Assembly: GCA_018268935.1 (NCBI GenBank)
Contig: JAFDVS010000016.1
Coordinates: 43,621 to 107,620, forward strand
DNA: 64,000 bases
Source: Acidobacteriota bacterium
Lineage (GTDB): Bacteria > Acidobacteriota > Terriglobia > Bryobacterales > Bryobacteraceae
Direction: 5' to 3'
Shown here: positions 27,041 to 35,018 of the stretch, piece by piece
How the letters are laid out: every line of letters starts with the position of its first letter
Position numbering within the stretch: position 1 is the stretch's first letter
Notes under the pieces: generated by a model
What the model was told of the DNA's origin: nothing
Database searches by the model: none
Seen by the model: only the letters and a program-made list of their open reading frames with translations
Program-made: the position numbers and the translations under genes

Positions 27041-27541
27041 TTATCCAACCAAAACCGATTTCTGCAGCCGCGCCCGCGTGCGGTGTAAGGTGACCGCGAC
27101 GAGGAGCGAGGAAATGCCCATCATCGACGCGATTTCCGCGTTCGAATGCCCTTCGAAGTAGCGGAGCACGAACATCTCCGCGTGCTTGGGATCGAGTTTC
27201 GAGAGAGCCTGACGGAGCGCGTGCTTGGATTCGCCGCTGACGGCCGGGGCCGCGGTGTCGGCGGGCAATGCGGCCTGTTCGGTGCGATCGCGCAGCAGGT
27301 CAAGCGAGGCATTGATGGCCGCCCGGCGGAGGTAGGATTCGGGCTGGCGCATTTCCGGCTCGCCTTGCCGCAGCAGGCGCAGGAACACGGTTTGCAGGAT
27401 GTCTTCCGCATCCGCGGCGTTGCCTGTGATGCGATAGGCGGTGCGGAAGATGAGCCCGTGGTGCTGCTCAAAGACAGCAGCGAGCGGGCTTGGAGTTGGG
27501 GGTGTGCCCTCCACGTGTTGTTTCCACGCTAACTGTAGCAA
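27041..27541 (-). CDS. ECF RNA polymerase sigma factor
   Basis: 166 residues. Region 2 is LIFRTAYRITGNAADAEDILQTVFLRLL and region 4 is MFVLRYFEGHSNAEIASMMGISSLLVAVTLHRTRARL, with a helix-turn-helix in GHSNAEIASMMGIS. The start is TTG: AGGAGG at 27554-27549 sits seven bases before it, while the ATG inside that site is out of frame. It heads the operon sigma, anti-sigma, ATPase, permease, ATPase, permease and probably controls its own transcription. Upstream, TGTAAG on the minus strand near 27600 could be part of a -35 box, but I could not fix a clear ECF promoter. Confidence 0.9.
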   Translation of the reverse strand: MLQLAWKQHVEGTPPTPSPLAAVFEQHHGLIFRTAYRITGNAADAEDILQTVFLRLLRQGEPEMRQPESYLRRAAINASLDLLRDRTEQAALPADTAAPAVSGESKHALRQALSKLDPKHAEMFVLRYFEGHSNAEIASMMGISSLLVAVTLHRTRARLQKSVLVG

Positions 27542-27548
27542 GTCTCAT

Positions 27549-27554
27549 CCTCCT
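27549..27554 (-). promoter_or_regulatory. Ribosome binding site fixing the sigma TTG start
   Basis: AGGAGG on the minus strand, seven bases from the TTG at 27541. The nearer ATG overlapping the site opens a different frame that has no sigma-factor similarity. Confidence 0.65.
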
Positions 27555-27612
27555 CAAAAATTCTCGATCCGCAAGTGAAGACTGGACCGGGGAGGCGATT
27601 CTTACAGTGGGG

Positions 27613-28725
27613 CTAGAAAATTTCGCAGCGGGCCCAGCGGATGTCCATCGCACCTTCGACGCCGGCGTAGTAAACAATGATGGCTTGGCCGTTGGGGAGG
27701 GCTTCGGCGTAGGGTAGGCCGAAGGTCCAGAGCCCCATGTCAGTGAGCATTTGGGCCGTATTGCCGGTCTTTCGCGCTTCCTTCGCCGCTTCGTAGAGCG
27801 TGACTTCGGTTGCGGGGGCGAAGTGGCCGTCGAGGGTGGGGGCCTGGCGGGCTTTGATGGAACGGGCGCCGTAGCGATCGACCCAGGCGAGTACGGAGCG
27901 GCCATCGGGGAAGACGGCGGGGTGCGAGGGCTGATCGGAGAAATCGAGGGTGTCGGTAGTCCAGGTGTGTCCGGCGTCGCGGCTGATGTGGCGGCGAATG
28001 GGGAGGTATTTGTTGGCGGCTTTGTCGTAGGTCCAGGAGAAGGCGGCTAGCGTGTTGTTGTTGTCGACGGCGAGGCGCTGGTCCCAGTGGAAGATGGCGC
28101 CGGTGGGATCGGCGATGACGGTGCGGGGGAGGGTCCATGTTTGACCGTCGTCCGTGGATTCGCAGTGGACAACGCGTTGCAGCCACGTGCTGCGATCGAG
28201 GTAAGGCTTGTTGGTTTCGATGCTGATGATGAGGCGGCCATCGATCATGCGGATGATGGGGCTGGTGAGGCTGGGCGGGCCGATGTCCGCGGTGACTGCG
28301 ACTTCGCGCCAGGTGGAGAAGGAGGCGGCGTTGTCGAAGGAATCGGCGATGAGGATTTTCATGGGGAGGCAGCCTTCGGTTTCGGCGTGGAAGAGCGGTG
28401 CACCGGGGAAGGCATCGCGATCGACCCAGAGGGCGCAGGCCATGAGGTGACCTTTGTCGATGACGGTGAGGTAGACGACTTGGAGAGAGCCACGCACGCC
28501 TTCGAAGGTTGTTTCGAAGGGGGCGGCGGGTTCGCTCCAGGTGCGGCCGTTGTCGTGGGAACGGCGGATTTCGGTGATGGAGCCGGCGGAGTCTTTGGAG
28601 GCGCCAACGCGGTAGACGGCAGCGAGTGAGCCATCTTCGAGCACGGTGACGCTGGGGAAGGTGGCGACGGCTCTTTCGGCGCCGGGGACTCCGGCGCACA
28701 ACACTCCCTGTTCGACAATTTGCAT
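27613..28725 (-). CDS. Sialidase-like BNR/Asp-box propeller protein
   Basis: 370 residues without a signal peptide. Three Asp-box motifs (SxDxGxTW) are clear: SHDNGRTWSEP, STDDGQTWTLP and SRDAGHTWTTD. The N-terminal pattern FPSVTVLEDGSLAAVYRVG is that of exo-alpha-sialidase-fold proteins. Conserved sialidase active-site arginines cannot be confirmed by eye, so it may be a hydrolase for another sugar or a binding protein. Its start lies ten bases from the likely start of the divergent transporter gene, so the two probably share control and may act on the same substrate. Confidence 0.75.
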   Translation of the reverse strand: MQIVEQGVLCAGVPGAERAVATFPSVTVLEDGSLAAVYRVGASKDSAGSITEIRRSHDNGRTWSEPAAPFETTFEGVRGSLQVVYLTVIDKGHLMACALWVDRDAFPGAPLFHAETEGCLPMKILIADSFDNAASFSTWREVAVTADIGPPSLTSPIIRMIDGRLIISIETNKPYLDRSTWLQRVVHCESTDDGQTWTLPRTVIADPTGAIFHWDQRLAVDNNNTLAAFSWTYDKAANKYLPIRRHISRDAGHTWTTDTLDFSDQPSHPAVFPDGRSVLAWVDRYGARSIKARQAPTLDGHFAPATEVTLYEAAKEARKTGNTAQMLTDMGLWTFGLPYAEALPNGQAIIVYYAGVEGAMDIRWARCEIF

Positions 28726-28735
28726 AATAAGATTC

Positions 28736-29962
28736 TTGCATCGCGACGAACATCACAACGGATGGGTCTTCACCATCTGCTACATCTTTATCTTTTTGGC
28801 CGCGCCGGTCTTCTATGTGGGGATCGTGCAGGCGGCTCTGTTCGACAAATTAGGCGCGAGCAAGACGCTGGCGAATCTGCCTGCATCGACGTATTTGCTG
28901 GGGCAGATTGCGCCGCTGTTTTTCAGTTGGCTGGTGCCGTACCGGCTGGAACGGAACATGGTGGTGTGGGCGAATCTGGCGACAGCGTCGTTCACGACGA
29001 TGGTGTTTTTGACTCTGGCGCTGCCGGTGGCTTCGGAGGTGAGGATCGGCGCGGTGGTGCTGCAGGGTTTGCTGCAAGGGCTGTCGATGTCGACGTCGTT
29101 TGTGTTCATGCAGCAATGCCTGCGGCGGGGATGCAGTGCGGCGGAAGTGGCGCGGACGCTGCAGCGGACGTTCAGCATCACACCGTTCGCGGCGGTGGCG
29201 GGATCGCTGGGGGCGCAATTTCTGTTGAACCCGGGGTTGCCGGCGTTTCCTTATCCTTACGATTTCGCGGTGATCTATTTGATTGCGATTCCGTGTTCGC
29301 TAGGGATTGCGATCAATGCGCGGCGGTTCCGGTTGACGGAGATTCCGGAGCGTGTGCGGGAACCGTTTTTTGGGTTTGTGGTGGACAGCGCGCGGGGATT
29401 TTTCCGTGATGCGACGCTAGCGAGGACGTGGGTGGCGTATGTGCTGTGGTATGTTTCGCTGGGCGTTACGGTGAATCTGGCGTTGTATGCGAAGGAGGCT
29501 TTGCATCGCGATCCGGCGGATTTGTCGGGATGGACGATGGCGATCCGGTTTGGGGGGAAGGCATTGGGTGGGTATTTGCTGGGGTTATTGGCGGTGCGGG
29601 TGGGATTGCGCGGCGGGGTGTTGGGGTGCATCGCGCTGCTGGCTGTGGGGAGTGCCTGGGCATGGGGGACTCCGGGGATGGTGTATTTGTTCGCGTTTGC
29701 GATCATTGGCGCGGGGGAACTGGGCGGGGCGTATTTGCCGAATTACGTGGGGAGTTTGTCGGCGCCGAGTGAATCGACACGGAATTTCGCGATCATTACG
29801 CTGGCGACTCCGTTTAGTAGCTTTGCGCCGGTGGCGCATGGGGCGCTGACGGATGGGTATGGGTTTGGGGCTAGTTTTTTATTTGCGATTGTGACGGCGG
29901 GGATGGCGTTTGCGCTGGTGGTGCTACCGGCTCGGCGGACAGCAGACGCAGCCTCGTCCTGA
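28736..29962 (+). CDS. MFS-type membrane transporter
   Basis: About 408 residues with roughly 11-12 hydrophobic helices, beginning WVFTICYIFIFLAAPVFYVG and ending FAIVTAGMAFALVVLPARR. Loop motifs such as SWLVPYRLERN between helices 2 and 3 and GKALGGYLLGLLAVRVGLRGG in the second half fit the major facilitator superfamily. The start is unsure: a TTG at 28736 is ten bases from the divergent sialidase-like start and has no ribosome binding site, while an in-frame start at 28646 would overlap that gene by 80 bases. Substrate unknown; uptake of a sugar freed by the neighbour is a guess. It converges with the PIN toxin gene. Confidence 0.7.
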   Translation: MHRDEHHNGWVFTICYIFIFLAAPVFYVGIVQAALFDKLGASKTLANLPASTYLLGQIAPLFFSWLVPYRLERNMVVWANLATASFTTMVFLTLALPVASEVRIGAVVLQGLLQGLSMSTSFVFMQQCLRRGCSAAEVARTLQRTFSITPFAAVAGSLGAQFLLNPGLPAFPYPYDFAVIYLIAIPCSLGIAINARRFRLTEIPERVREPFFGFVVDSARGFFRDATLARTWVAYVLWYVSLGVTVNLALYAKEALHRDPADLSGWTMAIRFGGKALGGYLLGLLAVRVGLRGGVLGCIALLAVGSAWAWGTPGMVYLFAFAIIGAGELGGAYLPNYVGSLSAPSESTRNFAIITLATPFSSFAPVAHGALTDGYGFGASFLFAIVTAGMAFALVVLPARRTADAASS

Positions 29963-29966
29963 GGTC

Positions 29967-30380
29967 TTAGTCTGCTTCGTCGATCAACGCTTCTATCAAC
30001 TCTCTCGGGCCGATGACTCGCGTATTCTTCCACTGATCTGGGAAGTGCCGCAGATTACCTGTGACCAGATAGTGAGCACGAGCAACTCCGGCACATTCGA
30101 GAAACATATTGTCGTCGGGGTCGGAGCAGACCTCAACCCGAGTCTTTGGTTTCACCCAATGAGCCGTTTTCCGAATTGCGCTGAGTGTCTTTTCAATAAC
30201 AATAGGGGGCCTTTTCAAATGCGGGCGGCGGATCACCTCATCATATTCGTTGAAGATGTCGTTCGAAACGCAAAGCTGGATATGCCCGGAGAGTGCGAGC
30301 ATCAATACTTCGGCTGGAATACTATTGGGCTGGAGAAGCGCCGATACAAGGACGTTTGTATCGAGAACGATACGAATCAT
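29967..30380 (-). CDS. PIN-domain toxin (COG1569-type)
   Basis: 137 residues. PIN-domain RNase features are MIRIVLDTNVLVSALL with D7, FNEYDEVI with E45, and SDPDDNMFLE with aspartates 87-90 near the third acidic position. The fourth motif reads LVTGNLRHFP, with N in place of the usual D, as in part of this PIN subgroup. The toxin would cleave RNA when the antitoxin is degraded. Its ATG overlaps the antitoxin stop by four bases, the usual toxin-antitoxin arrangement. The base composition is visibly less GC-rich than that of the neighbours. Confidence 0.88.
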   Translation of the reverse strand: MIRIVLDTNVLVSALLQPNSIPAEVLMLALSGHIQLCVSNDIFNEYDEVIRRPHLKRPPIVIEKTLSAIRKTAHWVKPKTRVEVCSDPDDNMFLECAGVARAHYLVTGNLRHFPDQWKNTRVIGPRELIEALIDEAD

Positions 30381-30676
30381 CGGCCAGATTCACTTTTTGC
30401 CTTGCGTGAACGTCGTTGCCGCCGGGCGGCCGTAATCTCGGCATCGATCTCTTTCATTGTCAGTTTGTCCAGTCCGTGGCGTTTCGCGCTATTCCATGAT
30501 TCAACAAGCCAATCCGGAGGAGGAGCGAACGTCTTGATGTAGTCGGCAACGCTAAGAATCAGAACCGCGGGCTCCCCATTGCGTTCGACAAGGAACCGGT
30601 CTCCGCTTTCGATCGCGCGGTTCATTATCTGCCCGAGTTGAGTGCGGGCTGTCAGGGCTGAGATCTTTCTGGTCAT
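30377..30676 (-). CDS. Phd/YefM-family antitoxin
   Basis: 99 residues. The N-terminal half, ISALTARTQLGQIMNRAIES, GDRFLVERNGEPAVLILSVADY, is the Phd/YefM DNA-binding fold. The basic, disordered C-terminal half (AARRQRRSRKAKSESGR) would contact the toxin. It precedes and overlaps the PIN gene. An AT-rich palindromic region directly upstream is the likely autoregulatory operator. It is not closely similar to the antitoxin at the left edge, so the two loci appear to be independent acquisitions. Confidence 0.88.
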   Translation of the reverse strand: MTRKISALTARTQLGQIMNRAIESGDRFLVERNGEPAVLILSVADYIKTFAPPPDWLVESWNSAKRHGLDKLTMKEIDAEITAARRQRRSRKAKSESGR

Positions 30677-30681
30677 GCTGC

Positions 30682-30704
30682 TTAATTGATTAATTACTTA
30701 ATGT
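30682..30704 (-). promoter_or_regulatory. AT-rich palindromic operator of the toxin-antitoxin pair
   Basis: TTAAT-TG-ATTAA (30682-30693) followed by an overlapping TTAATTACTTAA lies 6 to 28 bases before the antitoxin start. Such palindromes bind Phd-type antitoxins. The spacer up to 30735 also holds a GGGTACCC palindrome but nothing else recognisable. Confidence 0.5.
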
Positions 30705-30735
30705 AACATGAGGGGTACCCACGTAACGTTGCGAG

Positions 30736-33570
30736 CTAGCGGCGAAGGGTGCTGTGGATCTTTCCAGAAAGTTCTCCTAATTCGTAGGCCATCTGATCGC
30801 CGGAGACGGAGAATCCGAAGAGCGCGCGGGGCACGTTCTTCAAGCTGCGGGCGGCGCTGTGGAAGTGCGACACGGGTTGGGGCTCGCCGATGGGCTGTTT
30901 AGTTGATGGGTCGACGGCCTGTGTCCAGATGCAACGATAGCCGTCGCGATAGGAGGCGTAATAGACTCGATCCCCGTTGGGGGACCAGCCGGCGGGGCCG
31001 TTGAAGGAGTCCTCGGCGGTGAGCGACACCCAGGTTTCGGGCGGTGGCTTGCGGGCGGGATCAAACGGGGCGGCAACGATGCGGGAGAAGTCCGGAGACG
31101 TGCGCGCGTAGAAGAGAATCCAACGGCCGTCGGGGGAGAATCGGGCACGGTAGAGATTCCAGGTGGGGTGGATGAGGTAGGGCTCTTCACGCTCAGCGGG
31201 GAGCTTCGCCAAACCGATTGTGGCGACCGCTTTGTCACCCATGGTGAGCAGGTACTGGCCATCGGGGGATGCATCCCAGAGGAACATGCAATTGGGGCAG
31301 ACCACTTCGGGTTGGCCACCGGCGAGGGGATGGCGGAAGATGGGGCCGCGCGAAGGTCCACCACCTTTGGGAATGAACACGTAGCGTGCAGCGCCGTCCA
31401 CGGCGATCCAAGGGGGATGGCCCTCTCCCATCGATTTGAGTTTCTTCTCGTTGTCGTCGTCTAGCGGTTTGGAGTGGAAGCTCCACTGATTGTGATAAGA
31501 GCTGTAAGCCATGTGGAGGCCGTTGTTGGTGAGCCAAGGCATACAGAATTGGCCGGGGCAGATGAGATTGAGGCGGGCGGCAGACGCGGGTGTGCCGTTA
31601 TCTTTGAGACGCTGCGTCCAGATGCTGGTGCGCAGCGAGGTGGTGGCGTAGATGAAGCGATTGCGGGATTGTGCGGGGCGGCTGGATTGGCGGGGTAACA
31701 TCGACACGATGGCAGGTTCTTTTTCGAGGCGCCAGGTTATTGGGGAGACGGTCATCTCGACGATCGGCCAGCCGTTTTGCGCGGCGGCAAGGATGGAGAC
31801 GACGCCGTCGGAGCGCCATTCGATGGGCTCAGCAGCATCCTGGGCAGGGCCGGCCATGTCGTGAATCAATTTCGATGGACTGCCATCGAGCGGCACCAGC
31901 CACAGGGCGGGACGTGGGCTTGCTTCGGGCCGATCGGGCGCCATGACGAGGAGAGCGCGGCCATCGGGCGCCCAGACCGGCGTGTATGCCGAGCGAAGGT
32001 CGGTGGCGATCTGCTTCGGTGTTCCTCCGTTGCGGGACACGATGAACACTTTGGCGGCGCCTGTGCGAGAGAGATCGTTGCTGCCTTCGGGGCCGGTCCA
32101 GAAGGCGATGGAGCGGCCATCGGGAGAAAAGCGCGGACGGCGGCCGAGCGCGGCAACGCGGGTTGGCGCACCTCCGGCGACGGGCACGATGAGGAGTTCG
32201 CCACCGTTGCTATCGGAGCGAAAGACAATGCTCCTGCTGTCGGGCGAGAAGGCGGGGTCCTGAGCGCCGGAGGATTCGCGGGTCAACTGCACTGCAGCGC
32301 CACCGGCGAGGGGCTGGACCCAGATGTCCATGGCGCCTTCCCCTTCCTTGCTGCCGGAGAAGGCGAGCCATTTGCCGTCGGGGGAGACTGCGGGTTGGAG
32401 CGCGAGGTAGAACTCGGGGGTGAGGATTTCCTGAAGCTGCTCGACTCGTTTTTCGGCGGGCCATTTGGCCCATGCGAATATCGCGGAGAGCGTCAACGCA
32501 GTGGCGATGGCGGGCCGCATCCAGGGCTTGGGTGGGGAGACAGGACGGAGGCGCCCGCGACGGGCTTCGAGGATCAAGGGCTCAATTGCCGCGGAGAGTT
32601 CCTGGCCCGAAGCGTAGCGCTCCTGCGGTGGTTTGCGCAGGCAGCGATCGAGCACGGCGCGGACCTGATGGGGGACAGCGGGCAGTGGTGCGGGATCGCG
32701 ATGGAGGATCGCGGCGAGAGTGGCGATGGGGTTGGCAGCCTCGAAGGCAGGCGACGCGGAGAGCATCTCGTAGAAGACGGAACCGAAGGAGAAGATATCG
32801 GAGCGGGTGTCGACTTCGAGGCCTTGGGCCTGTTCGGGAGACATGTAGGGCGCGGTGCCGAGCAGGATACCTGCGTGGGTGCGGCTGACTTGTGGCTCAC
32901 GCGCCTGGCTCCAGCGGCAGAGGCCGAAATCGAGAAGCTTCACCTGTCCCTGCGCGGTCACCATGAGGTTCTGCGGCTTGATGTCGCGATGCACGATGCC
33001 GGCGGCATGGGCGGCAGCGAGTGCGGAGGCAATCTGCGCGGCGTAATTGAGGGCGGTATCGAGCGGCAAGGGCGCGGTGCGGACGGAATCGCTGAGTAGC
33101 GCGCCTTCGACGAGTTCCATGACGAGGAGGTGCTGGCCGTTGGGGCCTTCCTCCACGGAACGGACCTGGACGATGTTGGGATGACGAAGGCCGCGGAGGG
33201 CGTGGCATTCGCGTTCGAAGCGTTTGCGGAGATTGGGATTGGAGAGTGCGTGGGGACGGAGCACCTTGACGGCGCAAGGAGGTTCGTTATCGCGCTGAGC
33301 ACGGTAGACGATTCCCATGCCGCCTTCGCCGAGCACGTCATGGATGCGGTAGCCGCAGAGGACGGCTCCTTGCGGCAAGGGGGTGAACGCGGGTTGCGCT
33401 TCGAGGAACTGGGTGTCTTCTTCGTAGAGCGCAAGGAGTTGGCGGACCTCGGATTCGAGGGCCGGGTCGAGCTGGGCGGCCTGGTGGAGGAGGGCCTCGC
33501 GCTCACTTGGGGCGGCTTCGCGAACACGGGCGAAGAGGGATTCGAGCCGCTGCCAGCGTGGGAGATTCAT
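30736..33570 (-). CDS. Transmembrane Ser/Thr protein kinase with PD40 propeller
   Basis: 944 residues. The kinase domain is at about 74-330: glycine loop GEGGMGIVY at 81-89, lysine 102 in CAVKVL, catalytic HRDIKPQN at 194-201, DFG at 214-216 and the activation segment APYMSPEQ. A basic linker and one transmembrane helix (MRPAIATALTLSAIFAWA, near 375) lead to an extracytoplasmic WD40-like propeller with repeats such as SPDGKWLAFSG, SPDSRSIVFRS, SPDGRSIAFWT and SPDGRWILFYA. The start overlaps the sigma gene by ATGA. The kinase probably phosphorylates that sigma factor or its partners (inference). A much longer reading frame upstream is an artefact overlapping the sigma gene. Confidence 0.92.
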   Translation of the reverse strand: MNLPRWQRLESLFARVREAAPSEREALLHQAAQLDPALESEVRQLLALYEEDTQFLEAQPAFTPLPQGAVLCGYRIHDVLGEGGMGIVYRAQRDNEPPCAVKVLRPHALSNPNLRKRFERECHALRGLRHPNIVQVRSVEEGPNGQHLLVMELVEGALLSDSVRTAPLPLDTALNYAAQIASALAAAHAAGIVHRDIKPQNLMVTAQGQVKLLDFGLCRWSQAREPQVSRTHAGILLGTAPYMSPEQAQGLEVDTRSDIFSFGSVFYEMLSASPAFEAANPIATLAAILHRDPAPLPAVPHQVRAVLDRCLRKPPQERYASGQELSAAIEPLILEARRGRLRPVSPPKPWMRPAIATALTLSAIFAWAKWPAEKRVEQLQEILTPEFYLALQPAVSPDGKWLAFSGSKEGEGAMDIWVQPLAGGAAVQLTRESSGAQDPAFSPDSRSIVFRSDSNGGELLIVPVAGGAPTRVAALGRRPRFSPDGRSIAFWTGPEGSNDLSRTGAAKVFIVSRNGGTPKQIATDLRSAYTPVWAPDGRALLVMAPDRPEASPRPALWLVPLDGSPSKLIHDMAGPAQDAAEPIEWRSDGVVSILAAAQNGWPIVEMTVSPITWRLEKEPAIVSMLPRQSSRPAQSRNRFIYATTSLRTSIWTQRLKDNGTPASAARLNLICPGQFCMPWLTNNGLHMAYSSYHNQWSFHSKPLDDDNEKKLKSMGEGHPPWIAVDGAARYVFIPKGGGPSRGPIFRHPLAGGQPEVVCPNCMFLWDASPDGQYLLTMGDKAVATIGLAKLPAEREEPYLIHPTWNLYRARFSPDGRWILFYARTSPDFSRIVAAPFDPARKPPPETWVSLTAEDSFNGPAGWSPNGDRVYYASYRDGYRCIWTQAVDPSTKQPIGEPQPVSHFHSAARSLKNVPRALFGFSVSGDQMAYELGELSGKIHSTLRR

Positions 33571-34097
33571 TGGCTGCAGTCCCCATCGAGCTGGCGTTTG
33601 AGCCAGGTTTTTGCAAACAACCATTGGCGTTTGACGGTGGATTCGGAGGAGCCAAGCACGGTGGCGATTTCGGAAATGGTGAGGCCGCCGAACACTCGCA
33701 TTTCGACGATGCGGCAAGCGGAGGCGCTTTCGGCTTCGAGGCGTTGCAGAGCGTTTTCGAAGAGGAAGGCGTCGAGAGGGCTGCCGGCGGGAATGGCGTC
33801 GGCATGGAGGGAGATGGCTTGGGCGCCGGCTCCGCGCTTGAGTGCGTTGCGGCGGCGGGCGTGGATCCAGATGACCTGGCGCATGACCATGGCGGCGACG
33901 CCGATGAAGTGGGAGCGGCTTTGCCAATGCACGCCATCCCAGGCGGCGAGGCGGATGTAGGCTTCGTTGACCAGTGCGGCGGGTTCGAGGGTGCGTCCGC
34001 GAGGCTGACCGCGAAGGTATCCCGCTGCCAGCCGGCGCAATTCGCTGTAGGCGAGTTTCATGCCGGCGTCGGCGGAAACTTCCGGCGTTGCGGCCAT
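33567..34097 (-). CDS. ECF sigma factor of the kinase-linked (TIGR02999-like) group
   Basis: 176 residues. The N-terminal pattern ELRRLAAGYLRGQPRGRTLEPAALVNEAYIRLA, then SRSHFIGVAAMVMRQVIWIHARRR, is the TIGR02999-like acidobacterial/planctomycetal ECF family; region 4 is CRIVEMRVFGGLTISEIATVLGSSESTVKRQW. No anti-sigma gene is adjacent; a Ser/Thr kinase gene overlaps instead, as known for these sigma groups, where phosphorylation is proposed to control activity. The ATG at 34097 lies about seven bases after a -10-like box, so the mRNA may be leaderless. Confidence 0.9.
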   Translation of the reverse strand: MAATPEVSADAGMKLAYSELRRLAAGYLRGQPRGRTLEPAALVNEAYIRLAAWDGVHWQSRSHFIGVAAMVMRQVIWIHARRRNALKRGAGAQAISLHADAIPAGSPLDAFLFENALQRLEAESASACRIVEMRVFGGLTISEIATVLGSSESTVKRQWLFAKTWLKRQLDGDCSQ

Positions 34098-34103
34098 TGG
34101 GAA

Positions 34104-34133
34104 AGTATACAAAATATTTTTCGCGAGGTTGAA
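34104..34133 (-). promoter_or_regulatory. Promoter of the sigma-kinase operon
   Basis: On the minus strand TTCAAC (34133-34128), 18 bases, TATACT (34109-34104). The -10 box matches the sigma-70 consensus at five of six positions. Transcription would begin within a base or two of the sigma ATG. The rest of the 34134-34292 spacer shows only the GGAGG site of the next gene. Confidence 0.5.
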
Positions 34134-34292
34134 CTATTTTTCGGGCGGATTGCATTTTCCTCTTTTAAGGAACGCGCAAAACGGAGCCCGCCCGCGCCTT
34201 GATGCAGACGCCTGCTTCTTCGGTATTGGCGGCGCGGAGCGTGCCCTTTGCGCTTTTGAGCGGGCTGATTTCACATTTTGTGGAGGTTGAGG

Positions 34293-35006
34293 ATGAAGAG
34301 TGTATTTCTGTTTTTCGGGCTGACGGCGTTGGCGGCGGCGCAACCTGCGTTGCCGGAACTAGTGGCGATGCTTTTCGCGCAAGTGCGTCCGGAGATGACG
34401 GCGCAGTATGACGCACAGGGTTTGGCGGTACGCGACGCGTACCAGAAGACGGGGGCGCAGTACCGGATGAATTACCGGCCACTTTTCGGGAATACGTTCC
34501 AGTATCTGAGCACGATGCCTGTGCGGGACGTGGCGGACTGGGAAAACGGGTCGGACCTGGAGAAACGGATGGGGGCCGCAGCTTATCAGAAATGGCTGCC
34601 GGAATACCGGAAGACGATATCGGGAACGGCGCGGCTGCTGGTGCGGCCGATTGCGGATTCGAGCATTCGGGATATGCCGGTGGGGTCACTGCCGTTCGTG
34701 GTGGTGCAGCGGATCCGGGTGGAGTTTAGCCGGAGGGCGGAGTTCGAGGCGCGGTCAAAGAACGCGGTGGTTCCGGCATTGAAGAAGGCTGGAGTGAAGC
34801 GGTATGTACTGAGCCGTGTGGTGTTCGGTGGTGGGGCCAATGAGTATGTGTCGGTTCGGATGCATGGGAGTTTGGCCGATGCCGAGAAGGGGAACCAGGT
34901 GGTTTCGGGCATACCGATTCCGGCGGGGCTGGTGTTGTCGAGCGAGCGCATGGTGTTCCGGGTGAATGCGAAGACGAGTTTTTCGCAGGGTGTGGAGATA
35001 CGGTAG
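34293..35006 (+). CDS. Secreted protein of unknown function
   Basis: 237 residues. MKSVFLFFGLTALAAAQ is a signal peptide, and GGAGG lies six bases upstream. The mature protein is alpha/beta with segments AYQKTGAQYRMNYRPLFGNTFQYLSTMP, VVVQRIRVEFSRRAEFEARS and KRYVLSRVVFGGGANEYVSVR. The two halves (about 35-110 and 140-215) look like repeated dimeric alpha-beta barrel units, of the kind seen in NIPSNAP or antibiotic-monooxygenase folds, but I cannot confirm this. The gene following starts 12 bases after the stop, so they probably form a small operon. Confidence 0.7.
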   Translation: MKSVFLFFGLTALAAAQPALPELVAMLFAQVRPEMTAQYDAQGLAVRDAYQKTGAQYRMNYRPLFGNTFQYLSTMPVRDVADWENGSDLEKRMGAAAYQKWLPEYRKTISGTARLLVRPIADSSIRDMPVGSLPFVVVQRIRVEFSRRAEFEARSKNAVVPALKKAGVKRYVLSRVVFGGGANEYVSVRMHGSLADAEKGNQVVSGIPIPAGLVLSSERMVFRVNAKTSFSQGVEIR

Positions 35007-35010
35007 GAGG
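35005..35010 (+). promoter_or_regulatory. Ribosome binding site fixing a GTG start
   Basis: AGGAGG overlaps the upstream gene's last bases and lies eight bases before the GTG at 35019. Confidence 0.6.
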
Positions 35011-35018
35011 CAAAAGAG

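Noticed and set aside
33571..34155. An upstream extension of the kinase reading frame giving a protein of 1139 residues
   Set aside because: It runs through the sigma gene in another frame, is arginine/proline-rich and has no family similarity. The ATG overlapping the sigma stop is the natural start.
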